Assembly: GCF_009870125.1 (NCBI RefSeq)
Contig: NC_046683.1
Span: 49,863,869 to 49,927,868 of the forward strand
From: Drosophila pseudoobscura
Taxonomy: Eukaryota > Arthropoda > Insecta > Diptera > Drosophilidae
Length of the DNA: 64,000 nucleotides
Direction of reading: 5' to 3'
Position numbers and translations under genes: made by a program. The first letter of the stretch is position 1. The number at the start of each line of letters is the position of its first letter. Shown here one piece after another: positions 23,177 through 35,600 of this stretch. Under the pieces are notes generated by a model that saw nothing but the letters and a program-made list of their open reading frames with translations, was not told the DNA's origin and did no database searches.

Positions 23177-23345
23177 TGCGACCCCATAGAGTATACATAT
23201 ATATTCTTGATCAGCATCAATAGCCGAGTCGATACAGTCATGGCTGTCTCTCCGTCTTATCTGACGCCTAGTTCTTAGAGACTAGTAGAGCTATTAGACT
23301 ATTAGACCGCGCGGAAATTCAAATTCGGTCCCCAACGGGCGGTTC
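23177..23345 (+). mobile_element. DINE-1/INE-1-like (Helentron) core fragment
   Basis: Seen: GAGTATACATATATATTCTT, then GATCAGCATCAATAGCCGAG, TCGATACAGTCATGGCTGTC, TCCGTCTTATCTG and GAGACTAGTAGAGCTATTAG. Known: DINE-1 elements carry the conserved order TTCTTGATCAGNATCAATAGCCGAGTCGAT, CATGTCCGTCTGTCCGTCTG, then a segment on feeling-type words TCAGAGACTATAAGAGCTA. The order and words match from memory; no search was run. Confidence 0.6.
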
Positions 23346-23529
23346 AGTAAGTTCCAAGCAGTAGTTAAAAATAACAAAAATAGATGGCGCTGTGGCTTTC
23401 AATAGCGCCACTGTGAACCTGAATTTTCCATGTAGGAAAAATAACCAAAAATACATTTACATGTCAAATTAAATTGTTCTACATGACATTTAACGGCTAA
23501 CACAGTTTCAAAACAATATTAACAATGCG

Positions 23530-23830
23530 TTATCCTTATGTGGTGAATCTTGCCGAGGAAGCAAGGGAGATCTCTTCAGGGCGCGGGGCAATCCCCCAAA
23601 ACCGCTCCCGGCATCAAGGAGACAACTAAAGACGGCGGCGGGGGAAAGAAGCTAGATGGCAGGAATGCTGAGCCAACACAGAGCAAGGCAGATGGGCATA
23701 TAACCTTATAGGAGACATTGGTAGGTGGCTTAACCCGGGGGGTGGGACCGCGGATCACATACTCTTCACCTGCTCAAGGTTCACCAAGCAGCGGAGTGAC
23801 ATAAAACTAACACACTAAACGCCTTGGGCC
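23530..23830 (+). mobile_element. Remnant of a non-LTR retrotransposon (RT C-terminal region)
   Basis: The plus strand at about 23743-23815 encodes GGTADHILFTCSRFTKQR, which fits the [D/E]TADH..F.C.RF/W....R motif near the end of Jockey/R1/I-type reverse transcriptase ORFs. The upstream sequence has stops and frameshifts (GHITL-stop-ETLVGG). No target duplication or poly(A) tail was located. Confidence 0.45.
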
Positions 23831-23937
23831 TGATAAGCAAGATGGTATCTAGCGAACACTACTGAGGAAATCGAGAGAGTTGGAGCGGCTGCATAACAGC
23901 ATAGAAGGGGGGGTCTAAGGCGACCCGCCTGAGGCCA

Positions 23938-24720
23938 TATGCAAAATGTGATCCGTTCCGCTTTCTTCCTTTTTTTTCGTTTTGTTCTTCGCTTTCGCAA
24001 AAGCACCCGAGTCGAGCGTGGGAGAGAGAGCAAATAAGAAGAGGAGCGGGAGATCAAAGAATGCACGCATTTTCGCCGCTCTCACTCAAATTTTTTCACC
24101 CGGTCAAAGCGTGCCTTGGCAAGTCGGCTCCGCGTTCAAGTCCATGAAAATGCGGAAAATGGTGAAAAATCCAATTAGAAAAATGTCGCGCAGGTGTGAG
24201 TCAGTGATTATATAAAAAAGTGTGTTTTAGTGCAAGAAAATGTGCTTAATAAAGGGCGGGGGCGCAATAGAGGCCAATTGGCGGCATAAATGCAGATCTA
24301 CGAAGGAGATGCGCAGCAATGTGTGATATATGTACATACATATGTATGTATGTATGTGTATATATTCGATATATATGTACATACATATGTAAAAAAAACA
24401 TATTATTTTTACATAAATTATTTTTTTCATGTGGCAATGTACAAAATGTGATATTCCGTTTTCTTCCTTGTTTTTTGGTTTCGCAAAAGTACCCGAGCAG
24501 AGAGTGGGAGAGAGAGCAAATAAGAAGAGGAGCGGCCAATAGAGGCCAAATGGCGGCATAAATGCAGATCTACGAAGCCGATCTGCAGCAATGTGTGATA
24601 TATACATATGTACATATGTATGTATGTTCATTGTTTAATATGCAGATAAACATATTATTTTAACATAAATTCTTTTTTTTCATGTGCAAAAATCTAAAAT
24701 GTGTTACTGTTTTGTTGTCT
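23938..24720. repeat. Local direct repeats of a GAGAG-rich unit (two copies plus a partial third)
   Basis: Copy A (23938-24332) and copy B (24432-24603) share TTCGCAAAAG-ACCCGAG, then GTGGGAGAGAGAGCAAATAA, GAAGAGGAGCGG, CAATAGAGGCCAA-TGGCGGC and ATAAATGCAGATCTACGAAG. Copy A has about 215 bp of extra sequence (24050-24266) in the middle. The leader ACATATTATTTTTACATAAATT...TTTCATGTG before copy B recurs at about 24645-24690. This is either segmental tandem duplication or adjacent insertions of one repeat family. Confidence 0.65.
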
Positions 24721-24840
24721 TTTTTTTTCGTTTGATCACGTGAGTTCCAGCAATGTGTGTGTGCGTGCTTGAAAATTCGTCAAGTTCTGTCCCTTTCCCA
24801 CTCCACGAGGCAATCGTGCAGTGCCGAAGAGAACCAAAGA

Positions 24841-24937
24841 GGAATGAGAGCTCTCGTTCCAAGTGAAGTTCATGATAAGGTGGGGCAGCTCAATAGTGCT
24901 AATCTGACTTTCTCTGCACCCTCTGGTGCCCCACCTT
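24841..24937. repeat. Paired palindromes: 20-bp near-palindrome and 10-bp inverted repeat
   Basis: GGAATGAGAGCTCTCGTTCC (24841-24860) is self-complementary apart from one base pair. It is followed by AAGGTGGGGC (24877-24886), whose perfect inverse GCCCCACCTT lies at 24928-24937, enclosing 41 bp. It may be an element terminus or a structured RNA. Confidence 0.45.
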
Positions 24938-25960
24938 AAATTAAGATGCCTAAAGTTTTTGCGTTGATTATGGGTAAGTGAGACGAGATAAATTCAATGT
25001 TTATACTTTTATTTTCTTTTTACATAATTATTATAAGCGCATATGGAAATATACTATGGCTGTTCTTCTCCTCTACTCAAAATTGTCGCGTGGCTACTTA
25101 GTCTCACGGTCCCGTTTCTTCTTCGGCTTCTTATGGGAGGACAACAGGAAAGCAAGAAAAACGTAGCGGCACACGATTATGAGCCAAAAAGATAAGAGAG
25201 AGAAGAGGGCGTTTCTTTTCCGTGTTTTTGTTGTTTGTTTGTTTTTGTTTTTGCTGTTCTGTACGTTATTCCCAGTGTAGATCTTTTGCTCACTCCAATG
25301 GGCGGGGAATCTTTTCTTCTTTGAGGAGGAAACTTTGTTTTTTTTGGAACGAGAAAGAGAGCAGGGAAGTGACAATTTCTGTGGCACTTCACCTGCATAA
25401 ATTCCCACAAACACTCTCTCAATCACACACCAACGTCGAAAGCTAAACAAAATTCACATTTGGACACCGTACAGTACCGTTTTCACCGGTAATCGAGGAC
25501 GGAATCAGGATGGGGATGGGCCTTGGACCCCAAAACTCAATTGAATGCTGGACGCCAAGGCATGACTTATTAGCTAGTAAATCTATAACTTTAAACCAGT
25601 TATTCCTCTTAGACTTAGTAGAAACGGTATACCTTTGTCCCTTCCGTTCTATAGATCGAATTATTTGGGATTCTCTTAATTAGTAATTGTTTTTGTATTT
25701 TCAATTCATGCTTTCTATCTTTCTTTCTTCTTTTAGTAATTTTAGTTTTAATACTAATCTGACACCTACTCTTCCTGCTTGTTCGCGATCGCGTCCTGCA
25801 GCAGCGCCCCTCGGTCGTTCTGCGTTCTTGCCTGACATTTACGAGCGGGGGTGTGCTCCTTCTCTTTCCCACTATGTTATACCCGTCTCTCATGAGGAGT
25901 GCAAGCAAAATTGAGAGAGATGCGCGTTCCGGTCACGTAGCGACTTGTTTTGGCTCTTGA

Positions 25961-26922
25961 CTAGCATTATTCTAAAGCCATGTGCACTGCTTTAGATATG
26001 TTTTTCAATATTTTGTAATGTGGACTATAAGATAAGAAGAAATATTTGAAATTAGGGAGGGTTTTATTCAATTAGAGCTTTTGCCACTCAACCCCCTTAT
26101 CTGCCCCATAAATGTCCTCAGAATTCAACCACAAATTCAACCCTTTTCAACCCAAATTTCGGACTCATATCGACTTCATCAACTGTATCAAATTTAATCA
26201 ACTTGCCTGCAACATTTTGGTACCTATCCTGATTATAAATTATAGCATAACGTGCGGCGTAAATAAAGTAAAATTTGTTAATAAAAGACACAGAAAAGAG
26301 AGTGAATTCGGTGCAGGAAGGCATGAGGGCATGAAGGGGTTCGTTTCGCTTCGAAATTTGCTTATCATCCGCTTTGGCCACGGCAATTACCGTCGCATCC
26401 TTTTTGGCCATCCTCCTGTGTGCAGAGCAGGTTATTAAAATTATCTGCAGAGGCTACAGAAAAGAAGAAAATTTCAATTAAAAGAATACAAAAAAAAAAA
26501 CAAAAACAAAAAATGAAGAATAAATTAATTTTGAGCTCCTTCTCTCTCTCTCTTTCTCTCTCTGTCGCTCTCTCTGGTTTTTTTTGGTGGATTTTCTAAT
26601 TATGAGCTTCGGCAGCAGCTGCGGAGGTTAAAAGTTGCGTTTTTATGGCAAATTTTTTTGTATTGTTTTTTCAATTAAACTTGACCATGTCAAAAACGGA
26701 AGGAGCGCGGATTGGACTGCTTCGCGACATTTTTGATTGCCGCTTTGTGTTTTTTTTTTGTGATTTTTTTTTGTATTCGTTATTTTTTCAATTTTTTCTT
26801 CTCCTTGCCACATGTTGCTGACACTTGCAGCAGCTCCGCTCCGGGCTCTATTCCTCTTTTCAGTCGAATTTCTGTTTCACTTGGACTTTGAACTTTGATT
26901 TATGATGCTCAATGGCGGAAAT

Positions 26923-26955
<33 letters not shown>

Positions 26956-29900
26956 CTGCCAGCTCTCTCTCTCTCTCTCTCCTCTCCGACATTGTCACCT
27001 GTTCTTTAATTAAATTTCCCCTCAAGGTCTGAAATGGACTGCAACATTGAGTTTGCTCGCCCTCCCCCTCCTCCCCCTCCTCCCCCTCCCTCCCACCCAG
27101 CGGCCGCCTGTCCGACAGTGTACAAATATCATATCGAAAGGTAAATAAATGCTCCACGCAGCTTTGATCCAATTACCCCGGCAACTATTTACCCAGCATT
27201 TAGTTGGTGCCTCATTCACGTTCATTCCACTGCCAGTCCTTTCTCGCTGTTCCTATTTACGCAAACTGATATCTAAACATTTGTGTGTCTGTCCCTTTGG
27301 CAGGATGTTCGTGCAAACAAGGGGCCAATGTCAACAGAAATGGTTCACGTAATACTCGTATGGTAAAGTGGATAGCCCATAGGATTGATAGGGGAAGATA
27401 GGCAGCTTGTCTGTCAAAAATAGCGAGAGGTACTACGCTTGAGAGGGTGGGCAGAAGAGTTCCCTTAGTGTGCAGAGCTTCCCCCTTCCACACGCTTACT
27501 CTCTCGTACCTCTCTCTCACACACACGCTCTTTCTCGTGCAGTGTGTGCACTCGGGCGGAGATTTACGGGCTGCAGAGGAGAGGAATAAGAAACAGTAGC
27601 GGAAGAGTGGAAATTTGAATCAAATCGAATCGTAGAGCCGCGGTCCTAGCTCGCTTAAACTACTCTCCCAATCATCTCTTCCGACCCTCGCCAGCCCCCC
27701 CACCCCAAAACCTCCAAAGCCAAACCCAAACCCAATCCCAATAACACAACCAGATTCGACTGGCAACGCCCAAACATGTGTAACGCTGTGTCTGGCCCAC
27801 CCCCACCCCCACCCCCACCCACTCCATAAGCATGCCATAAGCATTTCTGCTCCGGCCTGGCAATGCTGTCACATTACGCGCCTGTTACCATATCTTTACA
27901 ACTGTATCTGCAGATCGTCCTCCACGCACTTCTATGACAAAGCACAAAACTTAAAAACCTTATGCATGTGATTTGAGGCCGCCCGCCGATGAAGTGGTGG
28001 GAGGGGATGAGGATGAGGATGATAAAGAGGAGAGTTGGCTGGGAAGAGGACACAAGTGTCAGCCTTTTGTCTGTGGTTCGGATGGTGGGGTGGCGGTGGT
28101 GGTGGGTGGGCTCGTTCGTTCTTCCGGGTACTTCTTGTTGCTCGGTTGCTGCTTCCGTTCCGGTTTTTAGTTCAACGTCGTCCACCCCTTGCGATGTTAT
28201 GGGCCGGTGGCTATCACTATTTGCCACCCCCTGTGAGCTCTTAGCGTATTTATTGCGGGGGGGGCGAAAACCACTTTTTGACTTTTTCAATTTGACTTTT
28301 CCTGTGTCTGGTCTGGGCCTTCCGGCCCTTACCCCCCGGGTGTAATAATGAAATAAACGTTTCGCTAAATGCCTACGTATTTTGCGTTGAGGGTGAAGTT
28401 GGTTTTTGGGAGGTGGATAGATGTCATTCAATTAATTCGATGCGATTTTCCTTCGAGGGGGCACTCGTATTAGACAAAAGTTAAAGTGAACCACAAACGA
28501 TGATATCAGCTTTATATAGTTGTGAAGAGAATTTATAGGCACTATCACTGAATTGATTGATTGAAAAACAAGTGTAGTTTTGGGGTTAGAAGGAATGAAT
28601 GCTGAGAGACAAATCTCCATAACATAGACCCTTTTTCTATGCACATTTCATTCATAAACATTTGGGCCATTTCAAGATTCTGCTCACCCAATCAGGTATT
28701 CATATGAACTTAAAATGTTCCGCCATTCGTTGGTATCCCCTGGCAACACCTGAACATTGCGCTTCTGTGCTCTGAGAGCTGGCGGAGATTGACTGCTCGA
28801 CATTAATCAACGCATAAATTTAACGCATTATTATTTATGTGCCTTCCCTCCGCTCCCCTCCGCTCTCCACCGCTTGCTATTGCTTGTTTCATTTTCATTT
28901 TCAAAATAGAAATTGTTTTACAAATGTCACGCCGGCAGCCCCGCCACTCGAAAATCACAAGGAAAATAAATGGCGCTAAAATGATTCAATTACCCGAAAT
29001 GGAAAAGAAAAATGAAAACGCAAGCGAACAAAAAAAAAACAAAAATGGTTTGGTATTGGGGAACAGGTGGCCGGGCCAGGGCGACAAATTCTTTGGGGCT
29101 ACAAATTTTAGATGTGTTTATTGTCGCCAGGCAGTGGGGTGGCGGTGGGGGTGGCGGTGGGGTGGGGGCTTGGCCCACACCTGTGCATCTGCGGGGCGAC
29201 AGAAAATGTAATAAGCGAAAATAAGATTTTAATTGCCAACATTTATGGGCGGCGTTGAATGCCGTTTTAATGCTCCTGCCTCGCACACCCCCCCGGCACG
29301 CACACGTGGGTCCCCCCCCCGTCGGACGCCAAGGAGCTACCTACAATCTTCGAAAGTGAAGCTCTAATTGCCCTGAGGATTCATTAGTGGGTTCTATTTG
29401 GCTTTCACTTCGATAGCTGGCATTGATTCCGGCTATCAGTGTCCTGTGTGTGTCCTGTTTGCTTTCGCTTTGGTTGCAGCCATGGCCAGGCGAGGCTAAT
29501 GCGCAATTTTCGCCCATCCTCATGGGGTTCACCCGTTCACGCTTCGTTGGCTCGTCCTCTGCTGCCCCCCCCCCCCCCGCCCCTTCCTTGAAATGGTCTT
29601 TTTTTTTGTTGTTTGTTTGCCTCGATATTGCACTTAATTTAATGTTGTTCTGTTGTCAACGCAAGTAAATCAAAGCTGCGACTTTTATTTATGATTTCAT
29701 TTATGCGCTTTGCCATTAACCAAAGTGCTCTTCGATGCTCAGGCGTTGTCCTGACTGGCCGTGACTTAGGGGAGTACGTAAACCCTTCCCTTCCCCCCAC
29801 CTCCCCTGCCCGGCACTCACTGATTTATATGTCACAATCAGTAGTTTTCAAAAATTTCCAAAACCCCCAGCGAAGCCATCTATCGTTTGTACGACCCATG

Positions 29901-30065
29901 TCGACACAATTATTGGCCAATCCTAGAGTCCTGTCCAAGGCTGAGCGTTCGACATTGGCCCTATGAACGGACACAGACAACTTCGTTGGGACGCAGCGGC
30001 TTTTGTCTATAGAACCTTCTGCCCGATATCATCGTCATCGGATCTAATCTGCATCTGGCCAGACA
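25961..30065. other. Intergenic region, simple-repeat rich
   Basis: I see no supported gene. Contents: CT tracts at about 26540-26575 and 26963-26980, a (TG)n run at about 26925-26953, CCTCCC repeats near 27058-27095, CCCACC repeats near 27796-27822, GGTGG repeats near 28085-28110 and 29130-29165, and long C runs near 29561-29580. Open frames over these tracts are low-complexity shadows. Confidence 0.6.
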
Positions 30066-30389
30066 ATGCGTAATTATTGCAACAATCCCACCTTCGATTC
30101 CTCGCAATTTCTGGCGACCATGCGGATGTGGGTCCGTCGTTTTGGATGCGGTGTCCCCGTTCCCAGTTCCTGCTGCCAGCGCTGCAGAGCATGTGGCCCG
30201 TGCTCTTCTGGATGCTCCAGTGGATGCTCCAATGGATGCTCCAGATGCTGCTGTTCCTGCTTTGGAGGATTCCTCGAGACCTGTTCGGGTTCATGCTGTG
30301 AGTCGTGCCTGGATCCGGCCTGGTTCTCCTGGATGGCCCCCAATGTGTGCGGTGCCGCCTGCTGTCCCATGCTGCCACGATGCTGCTGA
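30066..30389 (+). CDS. Candidate Cys-rich small protein overlapping antisense frame
   Basis: Seen: a 107-aa frame with about 24 cysteines in its last 85 residues, including PSSCCQRCRACGPCSSGC and a CSSGC/CSNGC/CSRCCCSC repeat, ending PMLPRCC. The start has context GACAATG. Known: Drosophila Mst84D/Mst87F/Mst98C sperm-tail proteins are small and rich in CGPC-type repeats; this frame is only loosely like them. The repeats could equally be a by-product of the GATGCTCCA-type DNA repeat. The strand is ambiguous with 30074-30436. Confidence 0.22.
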   Translation: MRNYCNNPTFDSSQFLATMRMWVRRFGCGVPVPSSCCQRCRACGPCSSGCSSGCSNGCSRCCCSCFGGFLETCSGSCCESCLDPAWFSWMAPNVCGAACCPMLPRCC

Positions 30390-30436
30390 AAATCCTCTAA
30401 AAATGCTCTAAAAATACGCACCAAATTTGCCATCAT
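30074..30436 (-). CDS. Candidate small His/Glu/Gln-rich protein (strand ambiguous)
   Basis: Seen: a 120-aa frame whose start CAAAATGATG has a good Drosophila context. A TATATGG box lies about 45 bp upstream (30487-30478 region, minus strand). The N-terminus MMANLVRIFRAFLEDFQQHR looks like an amphipathic helix, the centre holds an EHPLEHPLEHPEEHG repeat, and the protein ends NCEESKVGLLQ. There is no recognisable domain. The opposite strand is open over almost the same stretch (30066-30389) and would encode a cysteine-rich protein, so only one, both or neither may be real. I favour this strand slightly because of the promoter-like context. Confidence 0.35.
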   Translation of the reverse strand: MMANLVRIFRAFLEDFQQHRGSMGQQAAPHTLGAIQENQAGSRHDSQHEPEQVSRNPPKQEQQHLEHPLEHPLEHPEEHGPHALQRWQQELGTGTPHPKRRTHIRMVARNCEESKVGLLQ

Positions 30437-32644
30437 TTTGGTTTTAGTTTTCCTTCACGATAATAGACTTTATTTTTCCATATACTCTTTCGAGCTTCGT
30501 CTTTAAGTATTTTCATATCATTACTTTATTTCCAACCAGCATAAAGATCTCTGTTGTTTGATCCATTCTCAAACCTTGAAGTTGTACTTTCTCCAACGAC
30601 TGTGCCTGCCCCCTTTTGCCCCCCAATGGAATACGAAACATGAGAAATGAGAAAATGCAATTTTGATATTCCTGCTTTGGTCGCCATATTGTAAAACTAT
30701 AAAAGAAATGCCCATGTATAAGTACATATAATTCGTGCAAATCGCGAATCGTAAAAATTGCGCAAAAAATTTCCCTTGCAATGCGGAAAGAACCGCAACA
30801 AATTGGGCCAAAGGGCAAATTAGCCAGCGTGGCATAAAAGTGCCACATAATGTGGCCAACAACCGCCGTCTGTGCCCGTTCCCGTCCCCGTCCCCCCCCT
30901 CCTTACCGCCCAACGGTGTATTGCAGGGGGTACAAGGCTAATAAAAAATTATAGATTTCCATCTTTGCATATTTAAATTTTATCGCCAGGCCGTTTCGGT
31001 CCCGGGCCCGGGCCGACTCACTCATGTGTTATAGGCCCAGTTCAGGTTGACGTTGACGTTGATGTTTGAGGCTACCTTCTGTTGCGGATTTGCTTGCGGT
31101 TTTTATGCTGCCGCAACCTGAGGTTGGCATAAAACAAATGTCATACTCAGGAGGAAATCATGTGTGTTCTGGCCTGCCCCCCCAACCATAAAGATGTTTC
31201 GGATTTTAGCATAATCGTCAATTTTTGATTTTAAAATTCCACCACGAGGGTGGCAAAGGCAGAGAGAGAGAGAGAGAGAGAGAGTGGAGCAGCCGCAGCC
31301 CTGCCGATGTTCTTTGGTCAACAATAAAAATTCATTTTTATAATCTTTACATGTGTTACATCCAGAAATAGCCAAGGTATAAATATTTATTACCATTTTA
31401 CGATTGATTTTAGTTTAGATTTTCCTTGGCTTTCCACGTGGGCGGCAGACCTCGAGGCCTATTGGCAAATAATGTCATTACGACATCGGTGGCAAAGACG
31501 TTCCCAGAAGGTAATGTTTTAATTTTAGCCCCCCCAACCCCCCATATTTTTTACATATTTGTAGTATTTACACCATTTTTCTACTGACTTTTACACCATT
31601 TTTATGGCGAAGCCTGTCTAAGACCTCGCAGAAGATGCGCAGGATTTTAAAAAAATATCAGCACGTGTTAGGGGATCAAATAATGGTGCACCCACCCCCC
31701 GAAAACCCATCGTTCTTTTAAAGGGCTTTCATTAATGGCCTTCGGTTGTTGGCAGTCACAACACAAAATCCCACGATATTGTAAAATCTGTAAAATTGTT
31801 ATCTCTCCGCTTAGATTTCGTAATTTTTTGGCGCATAATTTACATGAACATTAAACGAATGGCGGACAGGAGCCTTCGTTGGCCCACATGAATGATGAGG
31901 CGTCGGCACGCGGCAGACCGCAAATCCTCCAGCCCCGCCCCGAACCCACACCCACTCCACACAACTATTAAACGCTTAATGGCCATTTCATTGCACGAGT
32001 ATATGGTATCAGATCTCCGATATCGGATGTCGCCCCAGCCCGCTCCGGACAGTCCCAAGGCCACATGTTTGCTGTGATTACATGCGAGTTGACACGCCGC
32101 CTGGTTGGTGTGGACACGTGATCTGGTCACGTGTCGCCAATTCGCCCACAGGCCGCAAACAAAAATGTTTTACAAGCTCTACTCTTTTTTCTTTGACTCG
32201 GCACAACGAATAGTTGATGCCAGACGAGTGCATAAGGGCCCGACCACCCCCGGCTCACTAGCTTGGCGGGCCAGCTAGCCTGCGTCCTGTCCCGGTCCGT
32301 TTATGCCTTCTTTTTTTGTAGGGTATCCCAACTTCGTTGGGTTTTCTCTTCGGTTTCTACTTGTTTTCCTTTCGTAATGTAATCAAATTATGAAAATTAT
32401 ACGGAGACCTTCAGTAAGTCAAGTTGGCAACAATTTTGACTGATTGTTTTCACACGACCGCCCCCCCTGGGGGAGTGGCAGGCCTAGTGGCACTTCCCTG
32501 CGGCGCCCCTGCTGTGATTCACTTGGGAAAAGCCACCCCTTTGGTGGGCGAGACCTGAAAGGAGGCTGGCGGATGGAGAGCAAACAAATTATATTTAAAA
32601 TCCCTGTCCCAGTGGGTGTTTCAACCACTCAACCCGCTGCGGAT

Positions 32645-32688
32645 ACGGCTACGGCTATGGCTACGGCTATGGCTATGGCTACGGCTCC
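32645..32688 (+). repeat. Hexamer repeat (TACGGC/TATGGC)
   Basis: About seven copies of GGCTAYGGCTAY units lie in tandem. In one frame they read Tyr-Gly or Thr-Ala repeats, but flanking frames close quickly, so this is treated as a microsatellite. Confidence 0.6.
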
Positions 32689-35600
32689 AATTGGATATCC
32701 GTTGGCTGCTGAGCCGGGGCCCTTGAGTCATCATCATCTCCAGCGGGCGGACTTTGGACCGCCCACGGGGCCTTGCTTATTACTTCCGAGGCAGCCCTAA
32801 ACTCTTGTGCTGCCTTTTGGGGTTAAGCAGGTCCTCCCCCCCCACCACCCACCACCCCCGCACTTCAAAATGACACATCACGAACTTTTTTAATTTGTTT
32901 ATGATAATTTACGTGCTATTTAATAGGCCATGACATGACTGGCAGTCATTTATTATGAAATGCAAGGCTCCCAGGAAATGGTGGAATGATCATCAAAAGG
33001 AAACTCATTAGTGGAACATTTCTAATGGTTTTTGTTACGATTTACGCTCGGAATATGAGTGCTTCAGCAGCATCTCTTCGAATAAACCCCCTGCAAAATT
33101 CACATAAATTATCTATAGTCCTGCTCAGTGCATTCAAGGACACAAGAGCTTCTGAGTCCCAGTCGAAATGGTCTTCAGTGCGAGAGCAGCTCGTAGGCAG
33201 TGGTTCAAAGCTACTTATGGCCATGTATGTATATTTTTGGGGCTCCAGTTTGTTGTCTATATATAGGGGGGATGCAAAGGAACTTGGCCGAAGAGCAATC
33301 AAGATGTTACAGCCTCGCGACTGCAATCAATCTCAGTCTCTCTGCTCGCTGCTCGCTGCGCGCTGCTCTCTGGTGCAATATTGCGAAGATTAATTAATTT
33401 GTATTAACATACATACACACGCTCGCCGTGTAGTGTGCAATAACTGATGTTGGGCTATAATTAATCAAATGAATTACATACATGAGCGCGGGACGGGGAG
33501 CCGGGACCCTCACGGAGCGATAATCATATGCGTAACAGGAACATGGACATCAAATCAGAGGCCAGAAATGCGTTTGCATGTCAATTACAGCTGGCGCCTC
33601 AGCACCACCACCCCCCGCCCCCACCTCTCATTCGGTTCACTCGCACCCTAACCACCCCCCTCTATTCATGGCCCGGGCATAGCTAATATTCAAAGTCAAT
33701 CGCCAGCCTGATGAACTTGATGAGGGGGAGGAGGAGGCAATGGCAATCAGCGAAAGCAGCAAATCGGGAATTCCCTCAATTATTCATGCCCGACGATTGT
33801 ATGCAAATCGAATTGCCAAACTCATAATCGGAAGCGGAAGTGGTAGGGGCAGTGGCAGTGGCAGCGAAAGAGGCATAGACAATATAGAGAATAAATTCTG
33901 GAAAATTTCACGCTAAACATGCTCCCATTTTCCCAATTTTCCCACTTTTCCCGCTTTTAATAGTTGATAAGCTTAAAAGCAAAAATTCAATTGAATTTTG
34001 AATGGGTTGCGTGTGTGTGTGTGTGTGTGTGTGTGTATCTTCTAGACCTATGTATGTATGTGTTTTTTTTTGTCTTTGAACATTTCTCGCAAAAGTGCAT
34101 TTGCTTTTTGGGCGGCGAGATTTATGCACACGCAGCTGTGTGTTGTAATTTTTAGCATTCAGATTCATTTCTAGTTTCATCTGTGTGTGTGTTTTTTTTG
34201 TTCGCATTCTGTTGCCCCGCGATTTATTGGGCTCAATTTTTTTTCCTATCTTTGCCAGTGGACGCGCGAGAGCGCGCATTGAAAACGAATCACGTGAAAT
34301 CTAAATAGCATCATAAATCAGAAAATGGCGGCAGGTTGAATTCGACTCGCCTCGAGTCGGTCCCCCTTCTAGTAGGGGGTGGGGGGTTTTCAGTCCGTTC
34401 AGTCTTTTCTGGCTGGCTGGCTGGCCAGACAATGATATATGTTGGCCCAAAATGGCTAAACGCGTCGCTATAGCGGGACTCGCATGTGTATGAAAATTGC
34501 CAGAAGAAGAAGCGCAAAAAAGAAACCTCGATAGACGGCGTTTGATTGCGTTTCCTGAACCACTCGACTACAGTTCTCCCTCCCCCCCCCCTCCCCCCGA
34601 AAAAAAAGGGGAGCCACCGTGGGTCATTTGCCCAGCCTGTGTCCCGATGGAGGGCGAAATGTAAATTTCCCCCAGCCACCATAAATAAATGTTTGAGGCA
34701 AGTGGATTGGTTGGATTTTCTACCGGATACTGGATACCGGATAGCGTATAGTTTTGTCCTTGGAGACCGGCCTGGGCATACCTTATACGCCTCCTTTTTT
34801 TTTTTCTTTTTTGTTGTTTATTTATTGACGCCGGCTCGCTTGCCAAATTCCTCTATAACTTATGCCAGCTTCTGTCTTCTGTCTTCTGTCTTTCCCCTCG
34901 TGTGTGGTGGCTTGGCTTGGCTTTTTCCCGCAAATTGATTTATGACATCTGCGCTGATTGCCAAACGAACTTTGAGTTGAGAGCCTCGAGTGTGTGTCAT
35001 AAAAATTGTAAATTACTTAATACCATTTATTCTTGATTTTTCATTTGGCCTCAGAAAGATTACAAATTTAATTATTAACCAAAAAAGCGTAAATGTATGT
35101 ACATTCTTTTGCTTTATTCTACATATGTTAGATCTACGAATTTCCCCCAAAAATCAATTAAGTTTCCGCTCTCCCGTGATGATTTACAACCAGCAACTGC
35201 TGTTGGTCCTGGGGCTCACATAAAACTAAATTGTTTTATTAATATGGAGTAGTATTACGAATATTACGAGGCAATTACTTAGTCACACTTACCCATGCTG
35301 GGCCGCAGGGCTCGTCTTGGCCAATACAGTAGGCCCATTTCCGCTTCATAAGCAGATTAATTATGCAACTTTTGACTGGGGGCAGGACTTACAGAGTCGG
35401 TCGGTCGGTCACATGTGGCAGGCAATCTTGATATTGTCGTGGTGGCTAATTATACGATAACACACAAGTTGACCCCCAGTCGAGCGCTGAAATCCTTGGA
35501 AATGTTATTAAAACATAAATCTGAATATTAATTCTTGTTCGAGGGGTGGTAGGAGGGGGAGGGGAGTGGATTATGAAGTGAAACCATTTATAAGGCTTTT

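Larger units (their letters stand above)
22830..25960. mobile_element. Nest of degraded transposable elements
   Basis: The stretch between the Tctex gene and 26 kb contains a DINE-1-like core (23177-23345), a non-LTR retroelement tail (23530-23830), repeated GAGAG-rich units (23938-24720), a palindromic segment (24841-24937), and a segment with TTATACCCG-type DINE-1 sequence (about 25740-25960). None has an intact coding frame. Boundaries between insertions are not resolvable by eye. Confidence 0.55.

Noticed and set aside
27874..28431. 185-codon minus frame
   Set aside because: The translation is dominated by short repeats and low-complexity Pro/His/Thr stretches over CACC/CATCC tracts; there is no domain or promoter context.
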